From Mesorhizobium sp. PAMC28654 (GTDB taxonomy: Bacteria; Pseudomonadota; Alphaproteobacteria; Rhizobiales; Rhizobiaceae), in contig NZ_CP085135.1 of assembly GCF_020616515.1 (NCBI RefSeq), positions 5,131,001 to 5,195,000 on the forward strand: a stretch of DNA of 64,000 nucleotides. The letters are read 5' to 3'. Positions 7,702-18,559 of the stretch are shown piece after piece. A program made the translations under genes and the position numbers. The first letter of the stretch is position 1. Each line of letters opens with the position of its first letter. The notes under the pieces are model-generated. The model saw only the letters and a program-made list of their open reading frames with translations. It made no database searches and was not told where the DNA came from.

Positions 7702-8460
7702 TCACGTCCGGTTGATCGAAACGCCGCCATCGGCAAACAGCGCGGTTCCCGTGGTGAAGCTTGACGCGTCGGAAGCGAGATAAAGCGCCGAGCGGGCAAT
7801 CTCTTCCGGCCGCGCCATGCGCTTCAGGGCATGGATGCCTTCGACGAAAGCCCGGGCCTCCGGTGTGGTGGTTGTGGCGCCCGGTGTGTCGGTGCCGCCG
7901 GGCAACAGCGCGTTGACGCGTAGCCCCTTTGGTCCGTATTCGGCGGCCAGTACCTGCGTCAACCCGATCAGCCCGGCCTTGGCTGCCGCGTAGGCGGCCA
8001 TGCCGGGTATGCCGGCGGTTCTGCCGACAAAGCTGGAAGTGAAGATGAGTGATCCGCCACCGCGATCCAGCATGGCCGGTATCTGGTGTTTGGCGCAGAG
8101 AAAGGCACTCGTCAGGTTGGTGTCCATCGTCTCGTGCCATGTCTTGGACAGCATCTCCGGAATCCCACCCATCAGGCCAACGGAACCGGCATTGTTGAAG
8201 GCGATGTCGAGCCCGCCGAAGCTGTCGAGCGCAAGCTCGACGAGCGCGTTCGCATAGGGTTCCTGCGTGACGTCACCGGCGAGCGCGACCACCGAGCCGC
8301 CGGCCTCGCGGATCTCTTCGACAAGCGCGTCGAGCTCTCCTTGGTGCCGCGCGGCGACGACAAGCCTGGCACCTTCCTCCGCAAAGAGCTTTGCGGTGGC
8401 GCGGCCGATGCCGGAACTGGCTCCGGTGACAATGGCGATCTTGTTGGCGAGTGCGGGCAT
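7702..8460 (-). CDS. SDR family oxidoreductase
   Basis: A 252-residue classical short-chain dehydrogenase/reductase. It has the NAD(P)-binding TGASSGIG near residue 13, the FNNAG motif, the catalytic serine in FTSSFVG and YxxxK in AYAAAKAG. The C-terminal TGTALFADGGVSINRT matches the family end. The start MPALANKIAIVTG fits the family; the frame stays open for another 400 bases upstream but codes for nothing recognisable there. It is divergent from the sarcosine oxidase operon, 262 bp away. Its substrate cannot be assigned. Confidence 0.9.
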   Translation of the reverse strand: MPALANKIAIVTGASSGIGRATAKLFAEEGARLVVAARHQGELDALVEEIREAGGSVVALAGDVTQEPYANALVELALDSFGGLDIAFNNAGSVGLMGGIPEMLSKTWHETMDTNLTSAFLCAKHQIPAMLDRGGGSLIFTSSFVGRTAGIPGMAAYAAAKAGLIGLTQVLAAEYGPKGLRVNALLPGGTDTPGATTTTPEARAFVEGIHALKRMARPEEIARSALYLASDASSFTTGTALFADGGVSINRT

Positions 8461-8722
8461 GCGTGCATTCCTTGATTTTCGTGCCGGCCCTGCCAGCGAT
8501 CGGATGGCTCGTCGCAAATGAGCGCCGCGGCAGCCACCCGAAAGCTGCGAAGGTGATCGGCGAGGCTTGATCCCAGCGATTTTCGCCATGTCGATCGGCG
8601 GCGGCGCAAAACGGCAAGCGCCGTCGCAAACAGCGCAAGGGTGGCAGCGCCGTTTCGCTAGTGATACACCTCGCGCGCCGGGGCTGAGTGAACGCCCTGC
8701 CGCCATTTGCGAGGCCAGGACG

Positions 8723-9976
8723 TTGAAAAAATATTCGGTATTCGCCATCGCCCGCGAGGCCATGCGCGGCCACAAGGGCTGGGAGGAGCAATGGTCCTCG
8801 CCGGAGCCCAAGAAGGAATATGACGTCATCATCGTCGGCGCCGGCGGCCATGGCCTGGCCACCGCCTATTATCTCGCCACCGTGCACGGCATCACCAATG
8901 TGGCGGTGATTGAAAAGGGCTGGCTCGGCGGTGGCAACACCGGCCGCAACACCACCATCATCCGCTCCAACTATCTCTATGACGAGAGCGCCGGGATCTA
9001 CGATCACGCGTTGAAGCTGTGGGACGGGCTCAGCCAGGAGCTCAACTACAACGTCATGTATTCGGCGCGCGGCGTCATGATGCTCGCCCACAATGTGCAC
9101 GACGTCCAGGTGCTCAAGCGCCACGTCCACGCCAACCGGCTGAACGGCATCGACAATGAATGGCTGACGCCGGAGCAGGCGAAGGAATTCTGCCCGCCGC
9201 TCAACACCTCCAAGGATGCGCGCTATCCTGTCGTGGGTGCCGCGCTGCAGCGTCGTGGCGGCACGGCGCGCCACGATGCGGTCGCCTGGGGTTATGCGCG
9301 CGGCGCCTCGGCGCGCGGCGTCCATATCATCCAGAACTGCGAGGTCACCGGGGTCAAGCGTGCGCCGAACGGCGCGGTCATGGGTGTCGACACGACGCGC
9401 GGCTTCATCGGCGCCAAGAAGGTCGGCGTCGTTGCCGCCGGCCATTCCTCCGTCATCATGAACATGGCCGGCGTGCGCATGCCGCTGGAAAGCTATCCTC
9501 TGCAGGCGCTGGTGTCGGAGCCGGTCAAGCCGGTGGTTCCCTGCGTGGTGATGTCGAACACGGTGCACGCCTATATCTCGCAGTCCGACAAGGGCGAACT
9601 GGTGATCGGCGCCGGCACGGACCAATATGTCTCCTATTCGCAGACCGGCGGCCTGCACATATTGCAGCATACGCTCGACGCCATCTGCGAGATGTTCCCG
9701 ATCTTCACGCGCATGAAGATGCTGCGTTCGTGGGGCGGTATCGTCGACGTGACGCCCGATCGTTCGCCGATCCTGGCCAAGACGCCGGTGCCCGGCCTCT
9801 ACGTCAATTGCGGCTGGGGCACAGGCGGCTTCAAGGCGACGCCGGGTTCGGGCCATGTCTTTGCCCACACCATCGCCAAGGATGATCCGCACCCGATCAA
9901 CGCGCCCTTCACCATCGAGCGCTTCCGTACCGGCCGCCTCATCGACGAGGCGGCGGCGGCGGCGGTGGCGCACTGA
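8723..9976 (+). CDS. soxB: Sarcosine oxidase subunit beta
   Basis: The flavin-bearing beta subunit of heterotetrameric sarcosine oxidase, which demethylates sarcosine to glycine and passes the methyl group to tetrahydrofolate on the alpha subunit. I chose the TTG at 8723 (GAGG eight bases upstream). It gives 417 residues beginning [19 protein letters not shown], the usual SoxB start; a further-upstream ATG adds about 50 residues of unrelated sequence. The FAD-binding [20 protein letters not shown] begins near residue 33. [12 protein letters not shown] includes His184, at the position of the covalent-FMN histidine in characterised enzymes as judged by local pattern. It is first gene of the sox operon. 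Confidence 0.95.
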   Translation: MKKYSVFAIAREAMRGHKGWEEQWSSPEPKKEYDVIIVGAGGHGLATAYYLATVHGITNVAVIEKGWLGGGNTGRNTTIIRSNYLYDESAGIYDHALKLWDGLSQELNYNVMYSARGVMMLAHNVHDVQVLKRHVHANRLNGIDNEWLTPEQAKEFCPPLNTSKDARYPVVGAALQRRGGTARHDAVAWGYARGASARGVHIIQNCEVTGVKRAPNGAVMGVDTTRGFIGAKKVGVVAAGHSSVIMNMAGVRMPLESYPLQALVSEPVKPVVPCVVMSNTVHAYISQSDKGELVIGAGTDQYVSYSQTGGLHILQHTLDAICEMFPIFTRMKMLRSWGGIVDVTPDRSPILAKTPVPGLYVNCGWGTGGFKATPGSGHVFAHTIAKDDPHPINAPFTIERFRTGRLIDEAAAAAVAH

Positions 9977-10401
9977 TGATGATGGCCGAGATGGCTGTCG
10001 CCGTGCCGCTGGTGCTGGCGGGGGAGCAGGGCATGTTCCATTTTCCCTCGGCGGCCGAGGTGCGCACGCAGCCGATCAGCCGCGCGGGGAACGAGGCCGG
10101 CTGGCCGTTTTCCGTGGACAACGGCGTGCTGGCCTGCGTGTGGAGCGGCGGACAGAGGATCGTGATGTTCTTCGAAGCCAGGCCTGACGGCTTCGCGGAG
10201 GACCAGCCGTTCAAGCCGCGCAGCGTCATCGTCACGACTGATCCAATGCAGCTGACCCTAGGTAACATGGTGCATCGCGACCTGTTTCGCCCGTCCGCAA
10301 GCGTCGAGGAGCGCATCCGGCTCGTCGCGCCGTTCGCGTCGCTGGGCCAGCGGCTTTGCGATCAACCGGCCGGCGCCCATGTCGGCTACGGCGAATTGTA
10401 G
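9976..10401 (+). CDS. Uncharacterised small protein inserted in the sox operon
   Basis: A 141-residue protein whose ATG overlaps the soxB stop (ATGA), so it is translationally coupled. It is not one of the four known sarcosine oxidase subunits. The N-terminus MAVAVPLVLAGEQGMF is mildly hydrophobic but not a convincing signal peptide. The segment GWPFSVDNGVLACVW, followed by a strand-rich stretch, recalls the core of YebY-type DUF2511 proteins; that link is weak. It contains two cysteines. soxD starts 11 bp after its stop. Its position suggests a role in assembling or using the oxidase, but this is only an inference. Confidence 0.7.
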   Translation: MMMAEMAVAVPLVLAGEQGMFHFPSAAEVRTQPISRAGNEAGWPFSVDNGVLACVWSGGQRIVMFFEARPDGFAEDQPFKPRSVIVTTDPMQLTLGNMVHRDLFRPSASVEERIRLVAPFASLGQRLCDQPAGAHVGYGEL

Positions 10402-10412
10402 GAACAAACCAA

Positions 10413-10724
10413 ATGCTTCTCATCCGTTGCCCCTATTGCGAGGAAGAGCGTCCGGAACTCGAATTCCGCAACGCTGGCGAGGCGCATATCGCGCGCTCCG
10501 CGAACATGGCGGGCGAGAGCGACGATGACTTCGAAAAATTCTTCTTCATCCGCTCGAATCCCAAGGGCATCATCTATGAGCGCTGGCGGCACATGCATGG
10601 CTGCGCCCGCTTCTTCAATGCCGTGCGCGACACCATCACCGACAAGTTTATCATGACCTACAAGGCCGGCGAGCCGAAGCCGTCGAAGCTGCCCAAAAAC
10701 TCCAACGAATTGGTTGCCAAATGA
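10413..10724 (+). CDS. soxD: Sarcosine oxidase subunit delta
   Basis: The small zinc-binding delta subunit of heterotetrameric sarcosine oxidase, 103 residues. It starts MLLIRCPYCEEERPELEF, with the CPYC zinc knuckle, and has a histidine/cysteine cluster in RHMHGCARFFNAVRDT that supplies the remaining ligands. The chosen ATG is the family start; an earlier in-frame ATG adds 19 unrelated residues. Its stop overlaps the soxA start (ATGA). Length and motifs match the family. Confidence 0.96.
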   Translation: MLLIRCPYCEEERPELEFRNAGEAHIARSANMAGESDDDFEKFFFIRSNPKGIIYERWRHMHGCARFFNAVRDTITDKFIMTYKAGEPKPSKLPKNSNELVAK

Positions 10725-13706
10725 GCGGTTCGTTCCGCATTTCCGGTGCCGGCCGCCTCAAGCAGGCCAAGACCGCGCGTTTCAGCTTCGACGGCCAGTC
10801 CTACACCGGCATCGAGGGCGACACGCTGGCTTCGGCACTGCTTGCCAATGGCGTCCATCTGGTCGGCCGCTCGTTCAAGTATCACCGTCCGCGCGGCATC
10901 CTGTCAGCGGGCGCGGAAGAGCCCAACGCGCTGGTTGAGATCAAGCGAGACGCGGCGCGCAAGACGCCGAACGTGCGGGCGACCGTGCAGGAGCTCTATG
11001 ACGGGCTTGCCGCGCAGTCGCAGAACCGCTGGCCGTCGCTGTCCTTCGACGTCGGCGCGGTCAACAACATCGCTTCGCCGATGTTTTCGGCCGGTTTCTA
11101 CTACAAGACCTTCATGTGGCCGAAGGCGGCCTGGAAGAGCCTTTACGAGCCGAAGATCCGCGCCGCGGCCGGTCTCGGCGTTTCCCCGGACAAGCCTGAT
11201 CCCGACCATTATTCATCGCGCTACGCGCATTGCGAGGTGCTGGTGCTGGGCGGCGGCGCGGCCGGCATCGCGGCGGCATTGGCCGCGGCAGAGACCGGCG
11301 TGCGCGTCATCCTGGCCGACGAACAGGCAGACTTCGGCGGCAGCCTGCGTTTCGAGAACGGCGCCAGGATCGATGGCCAGGGCGGTTATGCCTGGGCGCA
11401 GGCGGCAATCGCCAGGCTGAGTGCGATGGATAATGTCCGTGTGCTCTCGCGCACGACTGCTTTTGGTTATTACGCGCAGAATTTCGTCGGGCTGGTCGAG
11501 CGCGTCAGCGATCATCTGTCGGCTCCAGGCCACGATTTGCCACGCGAGCGGTTGTGGCAGGTGCGTGCGAAACGCGTCGTGCTGGCCTCCGGCGCCATCG
11601 AGCGCCACATGGTGTTCGCCGACAACGACCGTCCGGGCATCATGTTGGCGGGTGCGGCGCGCACCTATCTCAATCATTATGGCGTCGCGGTCGGCAAAAA
11701 TGTCGGCGTCTACACCGCCAATGATTCCGCCTACGCGGCGGCGATCGACCTGAAGAAGGCGGGCGTCAACGTGGCGGCTATCGTCGATCTGCGTGATCAT
11801 CCAACCGGGCCGGTGATCGACGAGGCGAGGGCGCAGGGCATCGAGGTCAATTTCGGCCGCGCGGTGATCCGCGCCGGCGGCAAGCTGCGGGTGTCGTCGA
11901 TGACCGTGCAGCCGAAGAATGGCGGCGGTGAACGCACCATCCCGGTCGATGCGATCCTGATGTCGGCCGGCTGGACGCCGTCGGTGCATCTCTTCTCGCA
12001 GTCGCGCGGCAAGGTCGCCTTCAACGACGAGACGAAGCGCTTCGTGCCCGGCACCTATGCGCAGGACTGCGTCTCGGTCGGCGCCTGCAACGGCACCGAC
12101 GGGCTGTCGGCGAGTGTCGACGAAGCCTATGCGGCGGGCGCCAAGGCGGCCAGGGACGCCGGCGCGAAAACCGCCAGGGGTACGAAGCCGAAGGTCGATG
12201 CCTCGGAGAGCTGGTCGCGTGGCATGCTGGGCGCGGCACCCGGCGCCGGGCCGGACACGACGGTGAAGGCGTTCGTCGATTTCCAGAACGACGTCACCGC
12301 CAAGGACATCCGCCAGGCGGTGCATGAGGGCATGCGCTCGATCGAGCACGTCAAGCGCTTCACCACCAACGGCATGGCGACCGACCAGGGCAAGACCTCC
12401 AACATGCACGGCCTGGCCATTGCAGCGGAGACGCTCGGCAAGCCGATCCCGGAAGTCGGGCTGACAACCTTCCGAGCGCCTTACACGCCTGTCACCTTCG
12501 GCTCGATCGTCAGCCATGCGCGTGGACCGCTGTTCGACCCGACGCGCAAGACGGCAATCCATCCCTGGGCAGAGGCACAAGGTGCCGTGTTCGAGGATGT
12601 CGGCCAGTGGAAGCGCGCCTGGTATTTCCCCAAGGCTGGCGAAGACATGCACGCAGCGGTCGACCGCGAATGCGTCGCTGTTCGCACCAAGGCCGGCCTG
12701 TTCGATGCCTCGACGCTCGGCAAGATCGAAGTCGTCGGACCGGACGCGGCCAAGTTCATGGAACTGCTCTACACCAATCCGTGGGAGAAGCTGGAGCCCG
12801 GCCGCTGCCGCTATGGCATCATGCTGCGCGAGGACGGCTTCATCTATGACGACGGCGTCGTTGGCAGGCTGGCGCCCGACCGCTTCCATGTGACGACGAC
12901 CACCGGTGGTGCGCCGCGCGTGATGAACCACATGGAGGACTATCTCCAGACCGAGTTCCCGCATCTCAATGTCTGGCTGAGCTCGATCACCGAGCAGTGG
13001 GCGGTCATTGCGGTGCAGGGGCCGAAGTCGCGGGACATAATCGCGCGGCTGGTCGAAGGCATCGACATGTCCGATGAGGCACTGCCGCATATGTCGGTGC
13101 GCGAAGGCAAGATCTGTGGCGTTCCCACCCGGCTGTTCCGCATGTCGTTCACCGGCGAGCGCGGCTTTGAGGTCAACGTTCCCGCTGACTATGGCCAGGC
13201 CGTCTGGGAAGCGCTTTGGGCCGAGGGCCAGAAGCACGGTGCTGCCGCCTACGGCACCGAGGCAATGCACGTGCTGCGCGCCGAAAAGGGCTACATCATC
13301 GTCGGCCAGGACACCGATGGCACGGTGACGCCGAACGATGCGGGGCTGGACTGGGCGGTCGGCAAGAAGAAGGCTGACTTCGTCGGCATTCGCGGCCTGA
13401 CGCGTCCCGATCTGGTCGCCAAGGGCCGCAAGCAACTGGTCGGCCTGAAGACCAAGGACCCGAAGGTGGTGCTGGAGGAAGGCGCGCAGATCGTCGAGGA
13501 TCCTAAGCAGGCGATCCCGATGAAGATGATCGGCCACGTCACCTCCAGCTACTGGTCGGAAAACTGCGGTCGCTCGATCGCGCTGGCGCTGGTTGCCGGC
13601 GGCCGCGACCGGATGGGCGACACGCTCTATGTGCCGATGCCGAACGGAGTGATCGAAGTGGAGGTTACCGGCATGGTGTTCTTCGACGAGACGGGAGGGC
13701 GCCTCA

Positions 13707-13714
<8 letters not shown>
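10721..13714 (+). CDS. soxA: Sarcosine oxidase subunit alpha
   Basis: The large alpha subunit, 997 residues, carries NAD+ and folate sites of heterotetrameric sarcosine oxidase. The N-terminal domain (about 10-100) is the ferredoxin-like fold without an iron-sulfur cluster (FSFDGQSYTGIEGDTLASAL). A nucleotide-binding domain begins with CEVLVLGGGAAGIAAALAAA near residue 168. The C-terminal third, from about 610, is an aminomethyltransferase (GcvT-like) domain that binds tetrahydrofolate; DASTLGKIEVVGPDAAKF and GLDWAVGKKKADFVG lie within it. It overlaps soxD by four bases and soxG by eight. The enzyme makes methylene-THF and peroxide from sarcosine. The call is firm. Confidence 0.97.
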
Positions 13715-14602
<888 letters not shown>

Positions 14603-14680
14603 TTTCCCCAGTTTCGCTGAAGCGCCATCTTCCCAACATCCCGCCTTATCGGCTATTTAAAGCGCTTTGGGAGATGAAAA

Positions 14681-15466
14681 ATGCCGATAAAAGCCGTCGT
14701 CTGGGGTGAGAACGTCCACGAGCAGACCAACGCAGCCGTGCGCGACCTCTACCCCAAGGGCATGCATGGCACCATCGCCGCGGCGCTGAACCAGGACAAG
14801 GGCATCGAGGCGACCACCGCCACCTTGCAGGAGCCCGAGCACGGCTTGAGCGAAAAGCGTCTTGCCGCCACCGAGGTCCTGTTGTGGTGGGGCCATGCCG
14901 CGCATGGCGAGGTCAAGGACGAGGTCGTCGAGCGGGTGCAGAAACGGGTCTGGGAAGGCATGGGGCTGATCGTGCTCCATTCCGGCCACTACTCGAAGAT
15001 CTTCAAGCGGCTGATGGGCACGCCCTGCTCGCTGAAATGGCGCGAGGCTGGTGAGCGCGAGCGGGTATGGGCGATCAATCGCGGCCATCCCATAGCCCAG
15101 GGCATCGGCGAGTGCCTGGAGATCGGCGAGACGGAAATGTATGGCGAGCCCTTCGCGGTGCCGGAGCCGATGGAGACGGTGTTCGTCTCCTGGTACGAGG
15201 GCGGCGAAGTGTTCCGGTCCGGCCTGACCTACCAGCGCGGCGCCGGCAGGATCTTCTACTTCTCGCCGGGCCACGAGACCTATCCGATCTATCACAATGA
15301 GGGCGTGCAGCAGGTGCTGCGCAACGCCGTCCATTGGGCACGCAATCCCGCGCCGGCATGGTCGGGGATCACCAATGCGCCGAACGTGCCGACGCACGCG
15401 GCGAAGGAGAAGATCGTCCAGAAGGGGCTGCGCCTGCATGCCGATGGCGACAAGGGCCTTGGTTGA
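14681..15466 (+). CDS. thuA: ThuA-domain protein, trehalose utilisation
   Basis: A 261-residue ThuA family protein with a glutamine-amidotransferase-like fold. In Sinorhizobium, ThuA works with ThuB in trehalose, maltitol and sucrose use through 3-keto sugars. Motifs include [12 protein letters not shown] at the N-terminus, [32 protein letters not shown] and [20 protein letters not shown]. It lies 16 bp upstream of a frameshifted Gfo/Idh/MocA gene in the thuB position. There is no adjacent trehalose ABC transporter, so the actual sugar is uncertain. The family call is firm. Confidence 0.92.
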   Translation: MPIKAVVWGENVHEQTNAAVRDLYPKGMHGTIAAALNQDKGIEATTATLQEPEHGLSEKRLAATEVLLWWGHAAHGEVKDEVVERVQKRVWEGMGLIVLHSGHYSKIFKRLMGTPCSLKWREAGERERVWAINRGHPIAQGIGECLEIGETEMYGEPFAVPEPMETVFVSWYEGGEVFRSGLTYQRGAGRIFYFSPGHETYPIYHNEGVQQVLRNAVHWARNPAPAWSGITNAPNVPTHAAKEKIVQKGLRLHADGDKGLG

Positions 15467-15482
15467 TCGGGGGTTTGGGCTG

Positions 15483-16533
15483 ATGCACCGTCTGCTTTTG
15501 CTCGGCACCGGCGGCATCGCCGGGCATCATGTCGAGGAATTCGCCAAGATCGAAGGCTGCACGATCGTCGCCTGTGTCGACCAGGTGCCGGGCCGGGCGG
15601 AAGCTTTCGCTGCCGCCAACAAGATCGGTGACTTTTTCGAGAGCCTGGAAGCGGCGATCGCCTGGGGTCAGTTCGACGCCGCCATCAACGCCACGCCGGA
15701 TGGCGCGCACAAGGCGACGACGCTGGCGCTGCTTGCCGCCGGAAAACATGTCTTCTGCGAAAAAGCCGCTGGCGCCGAACCATGCGGATGCGCTGGCGAT
15801 GACGGAGGCCGCCGAGGCGGCCGGGGTCGTCAACATGGTCAACCTGACCTACCGCAATTCACCGGCGATCCAGGAAGCGCGACGCATGGTGCAGGCCGGC
15901 GAGATCGGCGAATTGCGCCATGTCGAGGCGAGCTACCGGCAGAGCTGGCTGGTCAGCAAGTCGTGGGGTGACTGGCTGGTGGAGGACAAATGGCTGTGGC
16001 GCCTGTCGAGCCGGCATGGCTCGACAGGCGTTCTCGGCGATGTCGGCATCCATATCCTGGACTTCGCCACCTACGGCGCGGCCGACGATATCGTCAGCCT
16101 GCATGCCGATCTGGTGACCTTTCCGAAGGCCGAGGGAGACCGGATCGGCGACTATGTGCTGGATGCCAATGACAGCGCGGCGATCACGGCGCGGATGACA
16201 TCGGGTGCGCTCGCCACGATCGTTGCGAGCCGCTACATGACCGGCAACACCAACGAGCTGTCGCTGGCCATGCACGGCACCAAGGGCGCGATCAAGGTGG
16301 AAACCGACGGCAAGGTTTCGCACCTGTCGGTTTGCTTGGGCAAGGATATCGACCAGCAGCGCTGGCGAACGCTGTCCTTGCCGGTCGTGAAGCGCAACGC
16401 CCGGCGTTTTGCCGAGGCTCTCGACGCCGGCCGCAACGGCGATCCGTCCTTCCGACGTGCGGCCGACATGCAGAAACTGATCGACGCGGCGTTCGAAAGT
16501 TCAACTGCCAGGCGACCGCTGGCGATCGCCTGA
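15483..16533 (+). pseudogene. thuB: ThuB-like Gfo/Idh/MocA dehydrogenase, frameshifted
   Basis: A Gfo/Idh/MocA family NAD(P)-dependent sugar dehydrogenase split by a single-base frameshift. Bases 15483 to about 15760 encode MHRLLLLGTGGIAGHHVEEF through AAGKHVFCEK, with the dinucleotide-binding GTGGIAG. From about 15764 the sense continues in the next frame as PLAPNHADALAMTEAAEAAG to the stop at 16533. The break is a run of five A at 15760-15764; four A would restore the EKPLAP core. In the C-terminal part, GDVGIHILDFATYGA carries the catalytic-type Asp and His. Everything else reads as a well-conserved protein, so the mutation is recent or an artefact of sequencing a homopolymer. Confidence 0.88.
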
Positions 16534-16606
16534 AGTTCTTTTGCAGACTCTTTGTCTTGACGCAATTCCGGACGGAAAACCGTTTCACACTTGTCCTGGA
16601 ATTGCT

Positions 16607-16843
16607 TCAGAAGCTCGGGACGATCCAGGGGTTGATGTCGATGCCAACCCGTGGGCCCTTGCTTTGGGTCGAGCTGGTCGTCTTTTCGATCGACCCCGTC
16701 GCGCTGCAATCAAGCTTCACATGGGTCCTGGCGTCGACGCAGGTCGCGGCCGGCGCCTGCTTGACCGGCTGGGTAGCGCTGGCGGCAAACGCCGAGCCCG
16801 AAAGTGCCAGCACGGCGGCGAGGGTGAGGATTGTCTTTTTCAT
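16607..16843 (-). CDS. Small secreted protein of unknown function
   Basis: A 78-residue protein with a clear signal peptide (MKKTILTLAAVLALSGSAFA, cleavage after AFA). The mature part is about 58 residues, Ser/Thr/Lys-rich, with two cysteines spaced 11 apart (CVDARTHVKLDC) that could form one disulfide, and it ends GIDINPWIVPSF. The start has GGAGACCG before it. It is convergent with the broken thuB gene, and its upstream region contains GTAC-rich palindromes shared with the neighbouring TetR gene. No family was recognised. Confidence 0.72.
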   Translation of the reverse strand: MKKTILTLAAVLALSGSAFAASATQPVKQAPAATCVDARTHVKLDCSATGSIEKTTSSTQSKGPRVGIDINPWIVPSF

Positions 16844-16878
16844 TGTCGGTCTCCGTTTTCGACGGTCAATTTTTATTC

Positions 16879-16948
16879 GTACATGTACGATACGCCGTAC
16901 AAATACGCCTGCCGATCGCGAAGTTCAAGGGGAAATCGTACACGTACG
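16879..16948. promoter_or_regulatory. GTAC-rich palindromes, candidate TetR operators
   Basis: Two clusters lie between the small secreted protein and the TetR gene. The first has GTACATGTAC (16879-16888) and ATACGCCGTACA (16890-16901), whose core TACGCCGTA is a perfect palindrome around one base. The second is CGTACACGTACG (16937-16948). A near copy, ATACGCTGTACG, lies just upstream of the TetR start at 17719-17730. Confidence 0.45.
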
Positions 16949-17032
16949 TTAGATTTTTGTTAACCACAAAATTCGCCCCGTTTTCGGCGGGGAATGGGTG
17001 ATGGGGAAATTCGGGAAGGAAGGAGGCGACGG

Positions 17033-17677
17033 TCAGCAGTTGACCGGGGTCTCGGTCAGCGGCGGCACGTCCTGCATGCTTAGCGAAGCCAGGGTGGAGT
17101 CGCACATCCGCTTCACGAAAGCCTGTGGATCGCCGAACGGATAGAAGGGGAATGTGATCAGCAAGGAGATCGTGCCGTGGCCCACTGCCCACAGCATGGT
17201 GGCGATGGCGCGCGGATCGCCCTTGAGCTTGCCGGCGGCGACGCAGGCCTCGACCCGGCTGATCAGCACTTTCATCGCCGGGTTGCCTTCTTCCATCTCG
17301 GCGAAGGTCTTGCCTTCCGGCGGCCTGGTCTTTTCGGTCATGAAGACGGTGCGGTATTCGTTGGGATTGCCGAGCCCGAAGGCGGCATATTCCGTCATGA
17401 CCGCCTGCAATGCCTCGATAGGATCGTCGGACGGATGCTCCTCGATACGCCGGGCCAGCGTCTCGAACGCGTCCTCGGCCAGCGCGAAGAGGATGTCCTG
17501 CTTGTCGGCGAAGTAGGAATAGACCGACATCGGCGCGTAGCCGACGCGCTTGGCCAGCTTGCGGATGGTCAGGCCTTCGTAGCCTTCTTCCTGGACGAGC
17601 TTGTGCGCGGCCTCGACAAGCTCGCCGCGCAGTTCAGCCTTGTGTTTTTCGCGGCGCTTCTGGACGCTCAGCGGCAC
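17033..17677 (-). CDS. TetR/AcrR family regulator
   Basis: A 214-residue TetR-family repressor. The DNA-binding helix-turn-helix is residues 36-64 (LTIRKLAKRVGYAPMSVYSYF then ADKQDIL); the rest is the all-helical ligand domain. It lies next to the acyl-CoA cluster that begins with the SDR gene at 18550, in the same direction, so control of that cluster is likely. An acyl-CoA or related lipid is the probable ligand by analogy with TetR proteins in fatty-acid loci. A palindrome-like ATACGCTGTACG 42 bp upstream of its ATG fits autoregulation. Confidence 0.92.
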   Translation of the reverse strand: MPLSVQKRREKHKAELRGELVEAAHKLVQEEGYEGLTIRKLAKRVGYAPMSVYSYFADKQDILFALAEDAFETLARRIEEHPSDDPIEALQAVMTEYAAFGLGNPNEYRTVFMTEKTRPPEGKTFAEMEEGNPAMKVLISRVEACVAAGKLKGDPRAIATMLWAVGHGTISLLITFPFYPFGDPQAFVKRMCDSTLASLSMQDVPPLTETPVNC

Positions 17678-17718
17678 TGCCTGCCTGCCTTTGGTTGGTT
17701 GATGCCTGGCTAAATTAT

Positions 17719-17730
17719 ATACGCTGTACG
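17719..17730. promoter_or_regulatory. Candidate TetR operator upstream of the TetR gene
   Basis: ATACGCTGTACG differs from ATACGCCGTACA (16890-16901) at two positions and keeps the same TACG-N-(T/C)GTA core. It sits between the TetR start at 17677 and the stop of the SDR gene at 17771, where an autoregulatory site would be expected. Confidence 0.42.
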
Positions 17731-17770
17731 AAAACGGACAAGGGCGTGGTTGGTTCCCCCAACGATATGT

Positions 17771-18550
17771 TCAGACCGCGCCGACGCCACCGTCCACGGC
17801 CAGCGCATGACCGGTCATGAAGGAATTGGCGGGATCGGCGGCGAAGAGGATGGCGGTGACGATCTCGTCGACTTCGCCGACGCGCTTCATAGGCACGCCG
17901 CGCGTCAATTCGGCAAGCGCATCGGCCTCCGGCGCGCCGGACATGCGGACGAACCCGGCCACCATCGCCGTTCGAGTGTGGGCCGGGCAGATGGCGTTCA
18001 CGCGAACGCCCTTTGTGGCGTATTCGGCCGCCGCCGATTTCGTCAGCCCGACGACGCCGTGCTTGGCGGCGGCGTAGACCGAGAGCTTAGGTGCACCGAC
18101 CAGCCCGGCAACCGAAGCGATGTTGACGATGGCGCCGCCTTTGCCGGTTGCCTTGAACTGTCGTTCCATCCGCGGGATCTGATGCTTCATCGCATAGAAG
18201 ACGCCGAGCAAGTCGATCTCCAGCACGCGGCGGGCCTCGTCCGACGCCACTTGCGGCAGCCGCACGAAGCTCTGGACGATGCCGGCATTGTTGATGGCGA
18301 CATCCAGGCGTCCGAATTTTTTCACTGCCAGCTCAACCAGATCCTCGGATAGTTTCTCGTCCGAGATATCGCCGGCCAGGATCGCTGTTTGCGGGCCAAG
18401 CGTCGCGGCAAGGCTTTCGAGCGCAGCCTCGTTCATGTCGGAGAGAACCAGCCGCGCGCCTTCCGCGGCAAAGCCTTTGGCCGCACCGTTTCCTAATCCG
18501 CCGGCGGCACCCGTGATCAGCACCGTCGCTCCCTCAAAGCGCCCCATCAC
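17771..18550 (-). CDS. SDR family oxidoreductase, acyl-CoA cluster
   Basis: A 259-residue classical SDR. It shows TGAAGGLG (NAD(P) binding), DMNEAAL after the second strand (acidic residue, favouring NAD), AINNAG, IVNIASVAG and YAAAKHG as the YxxxK site. The C-terminal FMTGHALAVDGGVGAV is the usual family end. It is the last gene of a minus-strand set (SDR, MaoC, kinase, SDR) and lies 9 bp from the kinase gene. Oxidation of a 3-hydroxyacyl-CoA or reduction of a keto group is plausible from context. The exact substrate is not readable. Confidence 0.9.
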   Translation of the reverse strand: MMGRFEGATVLITGAAGGLGNGAAKGFAAEGARLVLSDMNEAALESLAATLGPQTAILAGDISDEKLSEDLVELAVKKFGRLDVAINNAGIVQSFVRLPQVASDEARRVLEIDLLGVFYAMKHQIPRMERQFKATGKGGAIVNIASVAGLVGAPKLSVYAAAKHGVVGLTKSAAAEYATKGVRVNAICPAHTRTAMVAGFVRMSGAPEADALAELTRGVPMKRVGEVDEIVTAILFAADPANSFMTGHALAVDGGVGAV

Positions 18551-18559
18551 GTCTCCCCA

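Noticed and set aside
8461..8722. Glycine-type riboswitch ahead of the sarcosine oxidase operon
   Set aside because: The gap is short and I could not find conserved aptamer cores or a tandem arrangement.
8273..9973. Minus-strand open frame opposite soxB, running into the SDR region
   Set aside because: It overlaps soxB for most of its length and reads as composition-biased sequence.
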